A stretch of DNA of 64,000 nt from Pterobdella sp. o SKG-2022 (GCA_964035795.1 OZ038321.1:10606324-10670323), one strand, 5' to 3'; counted from the stretch's first letter, positions 22,839 through 34,318 are shown. A program made the numbers and translations. The notes: generated by a model from the sequence alone, not told the origin.

Positions 22839-23055
22839 GTGTAACGAAAAACATCAAAGAGGAATTTTCAATACATTTATTGAGAAACAAAAGCTATAAT
22901 TTTATCATAAAACGGCTAACGTTTTATAATAAGGTTAAACTTATCGAAAATTATAGCTTTTGTTTCACAATAAATGTATTGAAAATTCCTCTTATTCGAT
23001 GTTTTTCGTTACAAAATATTGAAAAAAAATGCATACGATGTCTTTGAAAAGTTAC
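22839..23055. mobile_element. MITE-B, reference foldback copy
   Basis: The arms about 22840-22910 and 22918-23012 are reverse complements: GTAACGAAAAACATCAAAGA ... ACAAAAGCTATAATTTT against AAAATTATAGCTTTTGT ... TTCGATGTTTTTCGTTAC. The centre is CGGCTAACG. An outer CATACGATGTCTTTGAAAAG follows at 23031. No coding sequence. Confidence 0.8.
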
Positions 23056-23459
23056 TTTTCTAGTGTCTATATTTTATTGTTTTGGCTTATTTTATCATCA
23101 ATTTTAAATCCTTGTATTTAGCAAATGTTAAAAAGATAATGTAACATAAAATTTCATTTATAGCAATATTAATTTACACATGTTAACAGAAATAGTATAG
23201 TTTCTAAAAAGTCCTTAAATGTTATAAAAGATCTTAATTTTTTGAGCTTTGTTATTTTGTTGGATAAATGGGTTTGACTTCTTTCTTCACTTTTCTTTTT
23301 TTCATGTTTTTTCGGTGATTGAATGTTTGATGGTTCTACGAAAGAAAGCTCAGAGATCTAAAAATAGTTCAAAATTTTGAAGTGATCTTTTATGATACAG
23401 TTAAACTCTTAGAACATATATTTTTTGTTAAAAAAGGTTGTTTAAGCATTCAGCATGAA

Positions 23460-24380
23460 TCAATGTGTTTTTTATATATTTATTTATTTAAATTTATATA
23501 GTGCACTTTCACATAAATTAAACATGTATCAAAGGCGCTTAAAAATTTAAATATAGTTTATGAAAAGTTAAAGCTGTACAAATAAGTTTTGAGCGATGAG
23601 TTGAATTATTGAATAGAAAGTGATCTGATTTTATTAGGAAAAGCGTTCCATATTGACGAGGCTGCATGGCTGAATGATTTACTGAAGTACTTTGTTCTGC
23701 CAACTGGTTGATGAAGTGGTGAGTTTCTCGATCTTAACGAAGACTGGACATTTTATTGTTTTTGAGCTTGAAGAGCAAGGTTTTTTTGAGTAATAACAGT
23801 TGTAGGTGAGAGTAGCTATCTTGAAAATGATCCTTTTGGGTATAGGAAGCCAGTGAAGCTCATCTAGACATTGGGTTGATGGGGTGATTTCACAGTTGAG
23901 AAAAATGTTTTTCAGTGACATGGTTTTAGAGTTTTTGTAATTTTATAATGAACGTAGGTGGGAGAGTAGAGAAGTTGCAGTAGTCTAGTCCAGAGATTAT
24001 GAGGGTAAGACGGAGATTGTGAGCTGTTTTGAAAGTGAGGCATTTACGAATGTGTTTGATGGTGATATGTATGTTACATTGTTTGGCTATTGAAGAAATA
24101 TGTTGGTTAAAAGAGAGTGTTGTCGATGATGACGCCGAGTAATTTTATTTTAGATGAAATATTTATATTCTGACCAGCAATTTTAACCATTTTTGGTAGG
24201 GTTTTTATGCGCGATTCAGGACTGACAAACATTTAATTTGCTTTGTTGATGTTGAGTTTGAGAAGGTTTCGTGAAAACCAGGTGTGTACAGAAAAGACGC
24301 ATTTAGATATTGCTTCGACGGCTAGTTGAGAGTTGTCGTAGGGAAACTCGGATGTGAGAATAATGTCATTTTTCAAAAGC
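23460..24380 (-). mobile_element. CR1/L2-type LINE, 3' part of reverse transcriptase
   Basis: On the minus strand the order is ESRIKTLPK..., LLGVIIDNTLSFNQHIS, LRLTLIISGLDYCN, LDELHWLPIPKRIIFKI, then SKSFSHAASSIWNAFPNKIR and LKTYLYSFN. This is the standard C-terminal order of CR1/L2/Rex-type polyproteins (LG..D..LSF..HI; HWLP...RI.FKI; AAP.LWN.LP). Several frameshifts are present. The simple AT tail near 23460-23500 is the likely 3' end. The subfamily differs from the CR1s at 34.4 and 55.2 kb. Confidence 0.82.
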
Positions 24381-24414
24381 ACCTTATGTATGTTTTGTAT
24401 AGTAAATAAACTTT

Positions 24415-24508
24415 GAAAACATCGATTGAGGATTCATACATTTATTTAAATAAAAACTAAAAGCTACAATTTTCGATAAGTATAGCCTTATCATAAAACG
24501 TTAACATG
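24415..24508. repeat. MITE-B half copy
   Basis: It carries ATACATTTATTTAAATAA, AAAGCTACAATTTTCGATAA and TAGCCTTATCATAAAACGTT, one arm of the family. Confidence 0.6.
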
Positions 24509-24529
24509 CATCAGCCTTTTGATTAACTT

Positions 24530-25060
24530 CATCATAATTTTCTTCATTTAAATCTTCGCTTTTCGGGTCTATATCACCCATCAACACTCTTCTCTTTATC
24601 TCCTCTAATTCCAACTTTGAAAGAAGCCCATGCAATCTTATCATTCCTGCTTGATCAGCAAGTCTTTGACCAGTAGCATTTCATCTTCCACCTTGCTTCT
24701 CCCACCACTGACCCATTCTTTACTTGAACACTCCATAAATGGTTAGCTGCCTTCTAGATATGCGGTCCATAATTTTAAGCTCATCTTTTGTCCAATTCAA
24801 GATTCCGGCAGAGTAGGTCGTAATGTGTATAGCATATGTATTGATGGCCTTTATCAAATTCCCATAATTTAGCCGACTTTTCAGCAACTTGACTAACCGG
24901 CGTTTGTAATCTTGAGACATAATTTCTTTCTTTTTTTTGTTTAATTGTGTCACATTCTAGGAAACCCAAATAGCGATAGTCTCCATCGGCATTTATGAGC
25001 TGGATTTCTTTATCATTTGAGAGTTCAATAGCCTTAGCATTTTTTTTAAATTCATATCGG
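24530..25060 (-). mobile_element. R2-like LINE, post-RT fragment
   Basis: Minus-strand frames read ELSNDKEIQLINADGDYRYL, GFLECDTIKQKK, then YKRRLVKLLKSRLNYGNLI, KAINTYAIHITTYSAGILNW and DRISRRQLTIYG. This block (YLG.LE.D.IK; LKSKLN.GN.IKAIN.WA....Y.AGI..W; RK.RK..T....) follows the reverse transcriptase in R2-like, single-ORF LINEs. It is a different lineage from the APE-type elements around it. Confidence 0.72.
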
Positions 25061-25858
25061 TTTTAGTGCATTATTGTCTACAAGATAAAGGAAAAGTTTT
25101 TGAGGGAATTTATTGCTTCTTTAATTAGTGAGTGAAGGTTTTTTGAATTTCCATGGAGATGAACTAGCTTTAGCATCCAGTCATCAGTATTGTTTGAGTA
25201 ATGAAAAATTCCTATTGATGATGTTTTAAAAAAGGTTTCCAAGTGGATAAATTTTCTTCCAACCTTTGTTACATTGCAGACCTAAACGGTTTATATTTGA
25301 TTTTGAATAATGAGTTCTGTGACAGGTTAAATGTTTTATAATTTTACTGTTCATTCTTTTTATTTAACTTGAATTTCAGTCAGTTATGGTAAAAATACAA
25401 AATATTACGGGTACTGCTATTTTACTTATTGCTTATACTCGATTTTTTTAATTTGGATCTGTCTTCATTATGAATTGTGTTGTAACTCAAAAATTTAAGT
25501 CACTCAAAAGTATCAATTTGTCAGAAGCTGGTACTTATCCAAGATTCTTTTTAGCTTATTGTAAATAGCGTTTTTTTTTATCTCAGTACTATTTGTCATT
25601 GTGGGGACATAAACGTTTACCACAGTGATTTGACGTTTTCTTCTCAACAGTGAGCGCGTAAATGAAATACTGTTCGTTACCACAACTAGAAGCATTTGCA
25701 GTTTTGCCGCAAACGAGTTCACGATAACAAAACAGACTCTGGATTTTCTGTGTTCTTCCATGAATTTGCCAGATCAATAGAACGTGTTACTCCTTCTTTT
25801 CTGAGGTTTTGAACCGTTGGCAAACGAGACTCTTTCAGAGCCGCTATGTCGACCTGTA

Positions 25859-27631
25859 GTTCTTCTTTCTTTCTTTCTTTCTTTACCCCGAGCACCCTAG
25901 TCTTGTTGGGTGCTCCTCATGTCCCCATCAAGACCGTCCAGTGGTCGCGAAGCTCAGCCGCACTCGTGGGGTTAATCCACAGACTCTCGGGGTCTAGTGT
26001 GGTACTTATTTTGGGGCAGGTGAAAAGGTGAGATGTGTCGTGAATGTGTCTTTAGCAGAGTGGGCATGAAGGTGAAGGATGAGATGAGGGTGAGATTTTG
26101 TTGAGGTATGAGAAGATGAAAGATGATTTATTTGATCTGAGTTGGGCAAGAGTGCGGCGAGTGTGGTGGTCTAGGGTTGTTTCTGATTCATGAATGGGTG
26201 AGGGTTGCTTGCTGAGGGTTTTGTTGTGAGTGGATGATATGTAGTCGTGTACTATTTTTGTGAGTATGGTTTTCATTTTGTTTTTTATTTGTGTGTGAGA
26301 GGTGGTCTGGGTGGAGAAGGGTATGTTTAGGGTGTAGTTGATGTTGTTGTTGAATGTGGATTGTTTTTTGTACTTGGGGTGGGCTTCTTGTGTGGTGAGT
26401 GGGTGTAGGGAATGAGTGGGGTTGAAGGCTTTTTGTGTGAGTTGTGAGGCATGAAGTTTGAGATGGTTTTGGAGTGGGAAGATTTTGGTCTCTGAGTGGA
26501 GGTGTTGGGTGTTGGTGTCTAGGGTGCAGCCAGTGATTGTTCTTAAGGCTGCGTTTTGGATTTTTTGGAATTTGTTGAGGGAGGTGGATGAGATGATGGG
26601 TGACCAGATGGTGTTGGCGTATTCGATGATGAGAAGGAGTAATGTTTTGTATGTGGTGATGAGTGTTTCTTTGCTTTTTCCCCAGTGTGTTGATGTTAGG
26701 AGTTTTAGGAGATTGAGTGTTTTTTTTGCTTTAGTGATGGTGTTGTCTGTGTAGGTGAAATATTTCAGCTTGGGGTCAAAAGTTAAGCCAAGGATGGTAG
26801 GGTTGAAGGTAGTGGGGAAGGGAATGTTGTTGATGTGGATGTTCAGGGGTTTGTTATATTCTGATGGGTCTGGGGTCATGAGAGTTGATGTGGTTTTGGT
26901 AGGGTTGATTTGTTGGTTGTTATTGTGAGCCCATGTGTGTATTTCATGGAGGTATAGGAGAAGGTTCTGGGTGGCTGTGTTGATGTTGGGGTGGGATGAT
27001 GTTATGGTTATGTCGACTGCGTAGGTGATGAGGTTGAGTGAGCCGATTTTGGGGAAGGGTATGTCTGAGAAGTATATGTTGAAGAGAGTGGGTGATAGGA
27101 TGCCCCCTTGGGGCACACCTGCTTTGATGTTTGTGTGTTTTGATGTGTTATTGTTGTATGAGGTGTATTGTCGGCGGCCTTTTAGGTAGTTGGCCAGAAA
27201 TTTGATTTTTGTTGTAGGAATGTGGGTGTTGTGTATTTTGTGGATGAGTTGGTGGATTTTGACCGTGTCGAATACTTTGGTCATGTCGAGGGCGGTGAAG
27301 ATTGTTCTATGGGAGGGTTTTTTTTTATTGAAACCAGTCAATATAGTGTTATTGATTTGATCTAGGGCTGTGGTGGTAGAGTGTGCGGCTCTGAAGCCGT
27401 GTTGGTGTGTTGGGAGCATTATATTAGTGGTAATGTGTGGGAGGCTGATTTTTTCTAGTTTTTGCTATGGAAGAGAGTAGGGCTATTGGTCTGTATAAGG
27501 AAGGGAGAGAAGGGTTTTTGTTGGGTTTGGCGATGGAGATGATTTTGGAGGTTTTCCATATTTGGGGTATGGTGTTTGTGTTGATTGTGATGTTGTAGAG
27601 GTTAGTTAGGTGTTTGATGGCTTCGACCAAA
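25859..27631 (-). mobile_element. LINE-A insertion, 5'-truncated, with target duplication
   Basis: The element encodes a reverse transcriptase in a long minus-strand frame (27419-26052, 455 codons). Motifs are QHGFRAAHSTTTAL, an altered LDMTKVFDTV, AGVPQGGILSPTLFNIYFSD, YAVDITI (the catalytic FADD-like box, changed), and LGLTFDPKL. A short upstream frame at 27424-27630 (LYNITINTNTIPQIWKT; YRPIALLSSIAK) belongs to the same protein. After one TAA at CPLC, the frame continues to a knuckle ending HLFTCPK and WTVLMGT. The tail is (CTTT)n on the + strand (25861-25884). The flanks carry the same 10 bp, TCGACCTGTA (25849-25858 and 27632-27641). Confidence 0.9.
26052..27419 (-). pseudogene. LINE-A reverse transcriptase ORF
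   Basis: The longest coding frame in the window, 455 codons, preceded by an out-of-frame N-terminal piece. The catalytic Asp pair normally seen as YADD reads YAVD, so it is likely inactive even where the frame is open. It is unusually rich in Thr, Asn, Ile and His and poor in acidic residues. The C-terminal CPLC and downstream H...C residues form a CCHC-like knuckle across a TAA stop. It resembles jockey-type LINE proteins ending in CPLC...HLF.CP; the exact clade cannot be settled by eye. Confidence 0.85.
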
Positions 27632-28194
27632 TCGACCTGTACCTTCGCTATTTGCGCTGCGCGTCTTTCAGGCCTTTGCGGAATATCTAAAAAAATTTTG
27701 ATATTCTATGAAACAATGGTAAATTTTAATGAATTTTTTCCACCGATAGTCTTGACACCCATCAGCCACGATCTGCTGATCAGGTTGGAGGAGATAAACA
27801 GTTTTTAGGAAACTTTTTTTAGACTTTTGTATACCGCGGTGAGCAGTGCCTTTTTACAAAAGCTGTTCAAACACAAAAGGTGCTGTCTAGTGAGACTTAC
27901 CTTTTTTTAAACCTAAATTGACTACTCTCTTTCTGCCGTCCACATGCAGATTTTCAGCTACAGCTTCTAGCTCGTCAAGCCTAGCCACTACGCCAAATTT
28001 CTATTGCTGCAAGACTTAAATTTTTATATGCGTGATTGGACTTAAGAGTCTAAGGGCTGCACAGAATGGTCAGTCTAATCTTTTTTGCGGCGTGCCCTAT
28101 AGAAATTCAAATTTTGATAAGTATATTTTAGAACACTAATAAATTTTATTAATATATAAAGTTTTTCGTTAACTAAGTAACATTTTCAATTATG

Positions 28195-28440
28195 ACAAGC
28201 TAAGAGCCGTTTGTAAATGTGAGTTCAGTTCTTTATGGAAACATTAGTGTAAAAATTATCTTTCGAGTCGGTGACACAAGTTTTTTCTTCACTTATGTAG
28301 GAGTTTGTCAGCCCGTTCAGCTCAGTGGTTGAACATTAAACTAGTTTATTAAAGTTACGAGGTATGATCCCGCGTGGGCAAGCCGACAATAATGTTTTCA
28401 TAAAGAATTGAACGTGCATTTACATCTTGCTTTTAATGAC
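28195..28440. repeat. Foldback with tRNA-like sequence in the loop
   Basis: TGTAAATGTGAGTTCAGTTC, then TTTATGGAAACATTA (28212-28247), is inverted at 28388-28425 as TAATGTTTTCATAAAGAATT, then GAACGTGCATTTACA. The arms are about 36 bp with few mismatches. Between them lies a tRNA-like stretch on the + strand (28311-28386; GCCCGTTCAGCTCAGTGG ... GATCCCGCG). The arrangement may be a SINE or MITE hybrid. Confidence 0.65.
28311..28386 (+). repeat. tRNA-like head, SINE copy 2 (degenerate)
   Basis: GCCCGTTCAGCTCAGTGGTT, then TAAACTAGTTTATTAAAG and ATGATCCCGCG, align with the tRNA heads at 3505-3577, 30904 and 53877. The T stem is broken. The conserved SINE body was not found downstream, only the start GCCGACAAT. 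Confidence 0.6.
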
Positions 28441-28489
28441 CATTTGCCGTAAGCTCTTAAAATCTCCATTAATTTTCTTCTACGTAATG

Positions 28490-28690
28490 AACCAAAAGCA
28501 CTGCCAATAAGTTTCTTGCTTTAACTCTTTCAAATACTTTTGTTGATCTAAGGATTTAAGCGAGAGTGAATCAATCAGGTTCAAAACCATTTTGGTTTAT
28601 CCTCAACTTTTTGTCTAAAATTGAACGAATTCTATTAACCCATTGAAACTTGATAAAGTATAATAGCCTAAATCAAATTGTAAGGTCAAC
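28490..28690 (-). mobile_element. RTE-like LINE fragment
   Basis: AAACCATTTTGGTTTATCCT, TTTTGTCTAAAATTGAACGA and ATTCTATTAACCC match 58080-58145, inside the RTE that splits the CR1 at 55.2-59.9 kb. Only the region around the fingers of the reverse transcriptase is present. Confidence 0.6.
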
Positions 28691-29039
28691 AAACATGAAA
28701 CATTATCATAAACATTAGCGTGAAATTATTTTTAGTTATGGGCTTATATAGTTAGTGGTGTTAAGTCATGAAAAGATTGTTTAGAATATTACGTAAGTTT
28801 ATGTACATAAAATTAACTATAATTTGAGTTCAAATAAACTTATTTTATAATTATTCTTAATTATATATATTATGGATTTAAAAGAGATAGTAATTTACAA
28901 AACAATTCAGAGAGAACTTCATCTCTGGCCCCCTCTTTTTGAATATTCTTTTTTTTTCTATTATTATTATTTCATAAAATAGTCCTTCTAAATAAAAGAC
29001 CGAAGTTCGTCCTGACTCACCAAAAAATTCTTTTTATGG

Positions 29040-29810
29040 ATATTATCTGCAGCACAGAGAAAGGAGGGCAAAGACTAGAACGAGAAAAAAGAAAAAAGTT
29101 GTGTCAAGCTATTTCACACACTCGGCGAAAAAAAATTACACACTACTAGCAATCTCACAAGCGATGAGAAAAATGCTTGAAATATTTGGAAAAAAAATTA
29201 AAAAACAAATAACTAGCCATTACACTACAAGAAAAAGATATAGGGTTCGTTGTTTTACATCGCGATCAACTTCACAACAAGACTATGGAAGCTTTCAAAA
29301 ACATATATATTTGAAAAAAATAGTCCAAAACTTGAAAAAAAAAGATACAAAATTTACTTGAACTGAAGAAAGATGATAAACTATCAGAAATGACTACGAA
29401 CAAATTCATCCTTCAGGTTCACTTATTCCTATTGCTTATTCATTAATTGAAGCCCAAGACGAAATAAAATTTTTTTTGCAAAAATTTTAATGTCCCACAG
29501 AAGCGGTCTCTAGGAAGCACTGGCATTATATCTAAGCTTATCATACAACCATTAGTTGATGCCTGTGACTTCACTTGCAAAAACTCAACAGAGTTCGTCT
29601 AAAGTCTCAAAGAAATTACCTTGAAGGATAATGAATATCTGGTTAGTTTCAATGCAGAGGTTCTCTTTCTATTGATTCTTCTGAAAAAAGGCATAAAATT
29701 GATAAACAATAAACTTAAAAAAAACCTAAACCTTTATAAACACACCAGTCTCACATTCGACGACATTACAGACCTCTTCTTCATCAGATTTCATATGCAA
29801 TAATACAATA
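29040..29810 (+). mobile_element. Penelope-like element fragment (reverse transcriptase)
   Basis: The translation across frames gives AISQAMRKMLE, HPSGSLIPIAYSLIEAQDE, LVDACDFTCKNSTEFV, LKEITLKDNEYLVSFNAEVL, then LINNKLKKNLNLYKHTSLTF. These correspond to the Penelope-like RT order ...GSLIP.AY...K.H, ...TSFDV..LFT.VP... with the LFTSVP box broken. There are several stops. The GIY-YIG endonuclease expected at the C-terminus is not seen. Confidence 0.7.
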
Positions 29811-30399
29811 TCAGTTAGTGGATTTTAATCTATGTTAAAAAAAAATATATTTTTGATAAAGGCTTTGATGGTTTTAAAAATGAATTCAGTTTTGCTACAA
29901 AGTTAATCTTAAGACGTTAACTTTGACTGATTTATTACAAGCCTGTCTGTAAGACTCAGTCTGATTATTTTGGTATCAGCACAAGAAAAGAAAATAGAAC
30001 CGAAAAATTTTCATATAATCAAGAGATAGTAATGCGAGAAAGAGAAGACAAATTTAGACTTAGAAAGTTAAATGACCTTGATTTTAGAAGAATTAAGTTT
30101 GAAATACATATAAAGTAATCTCGATAGAAAATAGAATTTCGACAAAGAATTCGAAAGATGAAAAAAGAGAAAAGAGAAGAAAAGAATAAAAAAAAATATT
30201 TAAATATGGCCACCATCTGGTGAACTGCTACCTTGTCGTGGTCGAGTGGTTTAAATGCCTTGAGGACACTGAGAACTAAACCGGCTAGAGCTTTGCTCCT
30301 GTTAGGGTCACCCATGCCAGTCAGTTCGAAGGATAGAACCATACTGAAAATATAGTTCTTGGCTCTAAAGGCTGAGTGTTAGGCACAGTGTTAACAACC

Positions 30400-30880
30400 T
30401 TGTCCTAAAATTGTCTGTTACAGACGCAGCAACAAAAAATTTTTTTACATATGTGTGCAATGAACTCCCAGAGTCTTCTTTGGAGACTTTTACGACTGGC
30501 AGTGATAAAAGCCGCGAGGAAGCTACTGGCATGAAAAGGAACGTCTTGAGCATTAAAGTGAAAACCAGAATTGGTTTTTGGAATGTGAGAACAATGTTTG
30601 AAGCAGGAAGACTGGCACAGATCACTGCAGAAATGAGAAAAAAAAACTGCATATCTTAGGTGTGAGTGAAAGCAGATGGACAGGTAGTGAAAAATTAAAA
30701 CATCCACAGGTAGAACAATTTTATATTTCGACCAAGAAGATGCCCAACAACAAGAAAGAAAAGCCATAATTTTCAAAAAAGATGCAGAGGCAAATGCTAG
30801 AGTGGAAACCTGTGAGTAGCAGACTCATTAAAGTTAGAATGAGGGAAAAGCATGTTAGTTTTGGAGATGAATATGTCCTT
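30400..30880 (+). mobile_element. RTE-type LINE endonuclease fragment
   Basis: The frame from 30411 contains TRIGFWNVRTMFEAGRLAQI, then, after a frameshift, SESRWTGSEKLKHP and QMLEWKPVSSRLIKVRM. These are the RTE/BovB endonuclease opening (IGTWNVRTL.EAGKLAQ..., SE.RWTGSG). It is cut near 30880 by a MITE-B scrap (TTTATCGAAAATTATAG) and then by a SINE. Confidence 0.8.
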
Positions 30881-30903
30881 TTATCGAAAATTATAGTTTT
30901 TTC

Positions 30904-31041
30904 AACCTGCATAGCTCAGTTGGTAGATCATTAGACTAATTACCTAAAGTTACCAGGTTGGATTCTGCGCGGGCCGACAATTAAGTACACTGTAAAACAT
31001 GCGTTAAGCTAACGAGACTCTGATAGTTTTTTAATAAATTG
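30904..31041 (+). mobile_element. tRNA-derived SINE, copy 3
   Basis: The head (30904-30978) carries ATAGCTCAGTTGGTAGATCA, TTAGACTAATTACCTAAAG and CAGGTTGGATTC. The body start GGCCGACAATTAAGTACAC and GTTAAGCTAACGA match the SINE body. The cloverleaf is imperfect. It follows an RTE endonuclease remnant. Confidence 0.7.
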
Positions 31042-31054
31042 CTTCTATAAAATC

Positions 31055-31110
31055 ATCATTTTAAAAGTATCAATAATATAAGCTAACCGCTGTCAAGACC
31101 AGTTAATGGA
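31055..31110 (-). repeat. REP-1 end fragment
   Basis: AGTATCAATAATATAAGCT and CCAGTTAATGGAAAATGTAC are the reverse complement of the REP-1 end block (ACATGTCCCAGTAACTG ... TTATTGATACTATA). It begins about 15 bp after SINE copy 3. Confidence 0.6.
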
Positions 31111-31469
31111 AAATGTACAGCAATGTAATAAGATTTAAAGCAAATAAAGTAAAAAGCTTTTCGTTAATCTTTCAATATTTCGTATTAATAATTGATTGAT
31201 TTGAAAAAAATAATTTGTTTCCTAAAACTTACTGCTTCGTTTAGTTGAAACATTAGAATATTTTCGATACTTGTCTTTTTAGGCATTCTCAAACGAACAC
31301 TTTATTATAGCTGAAATCCACCTATCCGGCGTAAAGTTTATTTGAAGGTCACTTATCGATGGAATGCTATTTCTGAAATATTCAATTAAAGCAGTGAATT
31401 ATTATAAATATAATGTAGATGGAAAGCAGTATTTCATATATTTCACAATAATTACAAATTTTCGCCAAT

Positions 31470-32170
31470 ACGATGATGGCCATCAATCACCTACTGGCTT
31501 GTCGGTCTGAACCAGCATTGAAGTCTGCAACCCGGCTAAGAAAGGGCTATGGTAAAGACGGCTTTCGTGTCTGTGTACAGAATGTGGCAAGCAATCTTCT
31601 TTTAGAACCATGCCATGACTGGGATCCAGCGATGTATGGTGGGTTGGACGTTAGCGTCTGTCAATAGTTGGCGGCAGCGTCTTGCTCGTCAGTGGGCTTG
31701 CAACTAATCTATCTGTTGAAGCTTGGAAAGACATCCATTCATAAAACATATGTCAAAATATATGACAGAGCGGCAAAAAAATAAAACTAGAAAAATTCTT
31801 CTTGACCTTTGACGAGCGATGTGGAAGGCGCACTTGCAGCTCCAGACATGTGCTGCAGTGACAAACAGAGGCTCCGCAGGGCTGATTCAAACTGCAAGAA
31901 AAAGTGGGAACAGAAGCAATTTTAGAACATTAAAAGAAAGAGATAATGAGGTAACTGAAACTCTTTATCGCCGCCGTGTTAAAATTGCCTGCTGTCGAGA
32001 TAAGACGAAAGGTTGAAGGTGCGGGATACAATAAAGAAAAATACAAAGCGTTTTGAAGATCTGCTGACGATCGTGGCTTTGGCGGCGTTGCTATACTGAT
32101 TGAAGAGCAAAGAGAACAGGATGTATTGTCTGTGAAACGGATATTTCATCGAATTATACCCTCAAAAATG
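31470..32170 (+). other. Unclassified GC-richer segment with broken frames
   Basis: Base composition rises sharply here. Frames at 31473-31667 (NHLLACRSEPALKSATRL; GKDGFRVCVQNVA) and 31819-32016 (MWKAHLQLQTCAAV) are open but end quickly. I recognise no domain. It may be an old mobile-element remnant; it directly precedes the piggyBac-2 region. Confidence 0.35.
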
Positions 32171-32264
32171 AGACAAGATAATTGCAATTAACAATATTTT
32201 CACCTACGCATTTCAAAAAAGCATTAAAAACGAAAGAAAAAATAAATTTTATGATTATCTACAC

Positions 32265-32300
32265 CAATTAATCCGTTTGTGCCCATTGATCTCACATACA
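32265..32300. repeat. Extra terminal-repeat-like motif of piggyBac-2
   Basis: TTTGTGCCCATTGATCTCAC is the inverse of GAGATCAATGGGCACAAA at 32622. It suggests a second, overlapping element end. Confidence 0.5.
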
Positions 32301-32608
32301 ACAGTTTTACAAGCTATTGGTTAATATTTATTCAAATCAAATAATTTATTTTTCATTATCTAGGATTATATCTTCTAAATTGAATTTATTTTAATTGAAA
32401 TTTCGATTTGTATTTTATGATATTTAAGCATAAAATTGACCAAATTACAAGTTGATGGACGTTTAATGAGAAATATTAGATTAAAGCATAATAATTTATG
32501 TTGATGATGAAACAAAATGATATATGATGAAGTTATCTTTAATTAATACTATAAAACTTCAAAACTTGAGTTACATGTAAAATTAACAAAATAAAAGGCA
32601 TTCAAAGT

Positions 32609-33890
32609 TGCTGATCTTATATGAGATCAATGGGCACAAATGTTAGCAAATGGACATTTTACACAAAATACATTTAACTAGTGGAATTTCAATTTTAAAA
32701 AGCGGACTATTACAAAAAATACATAAAATAGTCAATAATCTAACTTTGATCTGTATCGTGGTAAAAACTTATCAGATCAATGGAAAGACCTACAACTAGG
32801 GTCATAAGTTGTTCTGAATAGAACTCCAATCGCATTTTGTATTTTTTGACAACTTTTTTTACAAGTTATCCATTATTGATTCATCTAAAAAGTTTTTTTT
32901 TTAAACAACAACGAATACACAAAATATCAGGTTGAGAAAAGGTTCTTTGACCGACAAAAAACAAGGACTAAGCAAAAAAGACGCAGTCACAACTATAGTT
33001 TCGATATCAATAAGGAAATTCTAACTGTGAGGTGGCTAGATGATACTGTGATGAGCATCAAAACAAATTATGATACAGCTTTAATTATATATGGAATAAC
33101 TCGTTGGAAAAATGAATTACAATCAAAAGTTTAATTCTAATAGCTCAAATATGTGTGGAGTGGATTATCACGATTGGTGGGCAAGCAAATATGCCACAAC
33201 AATAAAGGCTAAAAATGGTATTGACCAACATTTATGAGAATATTGAACATAACAATATGAAACTCTCAAATAATCTATAATTGGTCAAATGAGGAAAGTT
33301 ATACGCAAGCTCAAAAACGGATTTGCCTACATTTAGAAGAGCAATTAGTCGAACTCACTTCAAAAACTCTGCATTTAGGCAACAACAAATCAAAAGGTAC
33401 AACTGATCAAGACCTTCAAAAGTTCTTAATGATACCCGTTTCAATCTTCAAAGACATATTAGAATAACTAGAAATGAACAAAGAAGAAGCCAAAGCAAGC
33501 CATGCACCGCTAGACCACGGACATTTTAATAAAATGCACGGTTACTTTGAGTGTAGCTTGGATTTATTTATACCCTAATCTTAAATAAAAATGTGAATTT
33601 TTACTTTTGAAGAATTTAATGAGTTTTTCTGTTATTATATGTGAAATTTCTTTTTCTGTATTTGAATATTAGAACAGTGAAAAATCATTAATAATTTTGA
33701 AAGAAAAATATTTTTTGAAACTTTTTGAAAAATTTTAATTACGTTTGAATATTAAAATTTGAAATATTTTATATTTTAGTATTTAAAATAAAATTAAAGT
33801 GAATTAAAATCTTCAAACTACTCTTTTTAATGCTATGCGGTTAAAAGCCCATTTGCTAACATTTGTACCCATTGATCTCATATGAGATCA
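32609..33890 (+). mobile_element. piggyBac-2 remnant with terminal inverted repeats
   Basis: GATCTTATATGAGATCAATG, then GGCACAAATGTTAGCAAATG (32612-32651), is repeated inverted at about 33843-33890 (CATTTGCTAACATTTGT..CCATTGATCTCATATGAGATC). Inside, about 33020-33300 reads RWLDDTVMSIKTNYDTALII, then CGVDYHDWWASKYATTIKAK and WPTFMRILNITI.NSQIIYNW. These are the WLD...V...S, MGGVD..D and WY.P.F.R.LNI.I.NS.I.Y segments of piggyBac transposases. The N-terminal half is missing and stops are frequent. No clear TTAA borders remain, so the ends are less certain than for the first element. Confidence 0.65.
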
Positions 33891-33988
33891 CCCTGTATCT
33901 CGCTTATTTTTTGCCAACATTAAAAATCTGTTTTTTCTCTGTTTTCGTGAAGTTGTTTTACAATAAGAACAAAACTTTCAATAAAAAA

Positions 33989-34318
<330 letters not shown>

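Larger units (their letters stand above)
25500..27720 (-). mobile_element. Host LINE: APE endonuclease split by the LINE-A insertion
   Basis: Two minus-strand pieces join into one endonuclease reading frame. The upstream piece (about 27720-27632) reads RPERRAAQIAKVQVD. The downstream piece (25858-25500) reads VDIAALKESRLP and, further on, KRQITVVNVYVPTMTNSTEI then LKRILDKYQ. These are the RPERRTALIA, DIAALSETR and VNVYAPTM motifs of the endonuclease. The LINE-A insertion lies exactly between them. Confidence 0.85.

Noticed and set aside
26458..26754. 98-codon + strand ORF
   Set aside because: It is the antisense shadow of the LINE-A reverse transcriptase.
30019..30776. Minus-strand ORFs of 95-123 codons
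   Set aside because: They are antisense to the RTE endonuclease or fall in AT-rich filler; no coherent protein motif.
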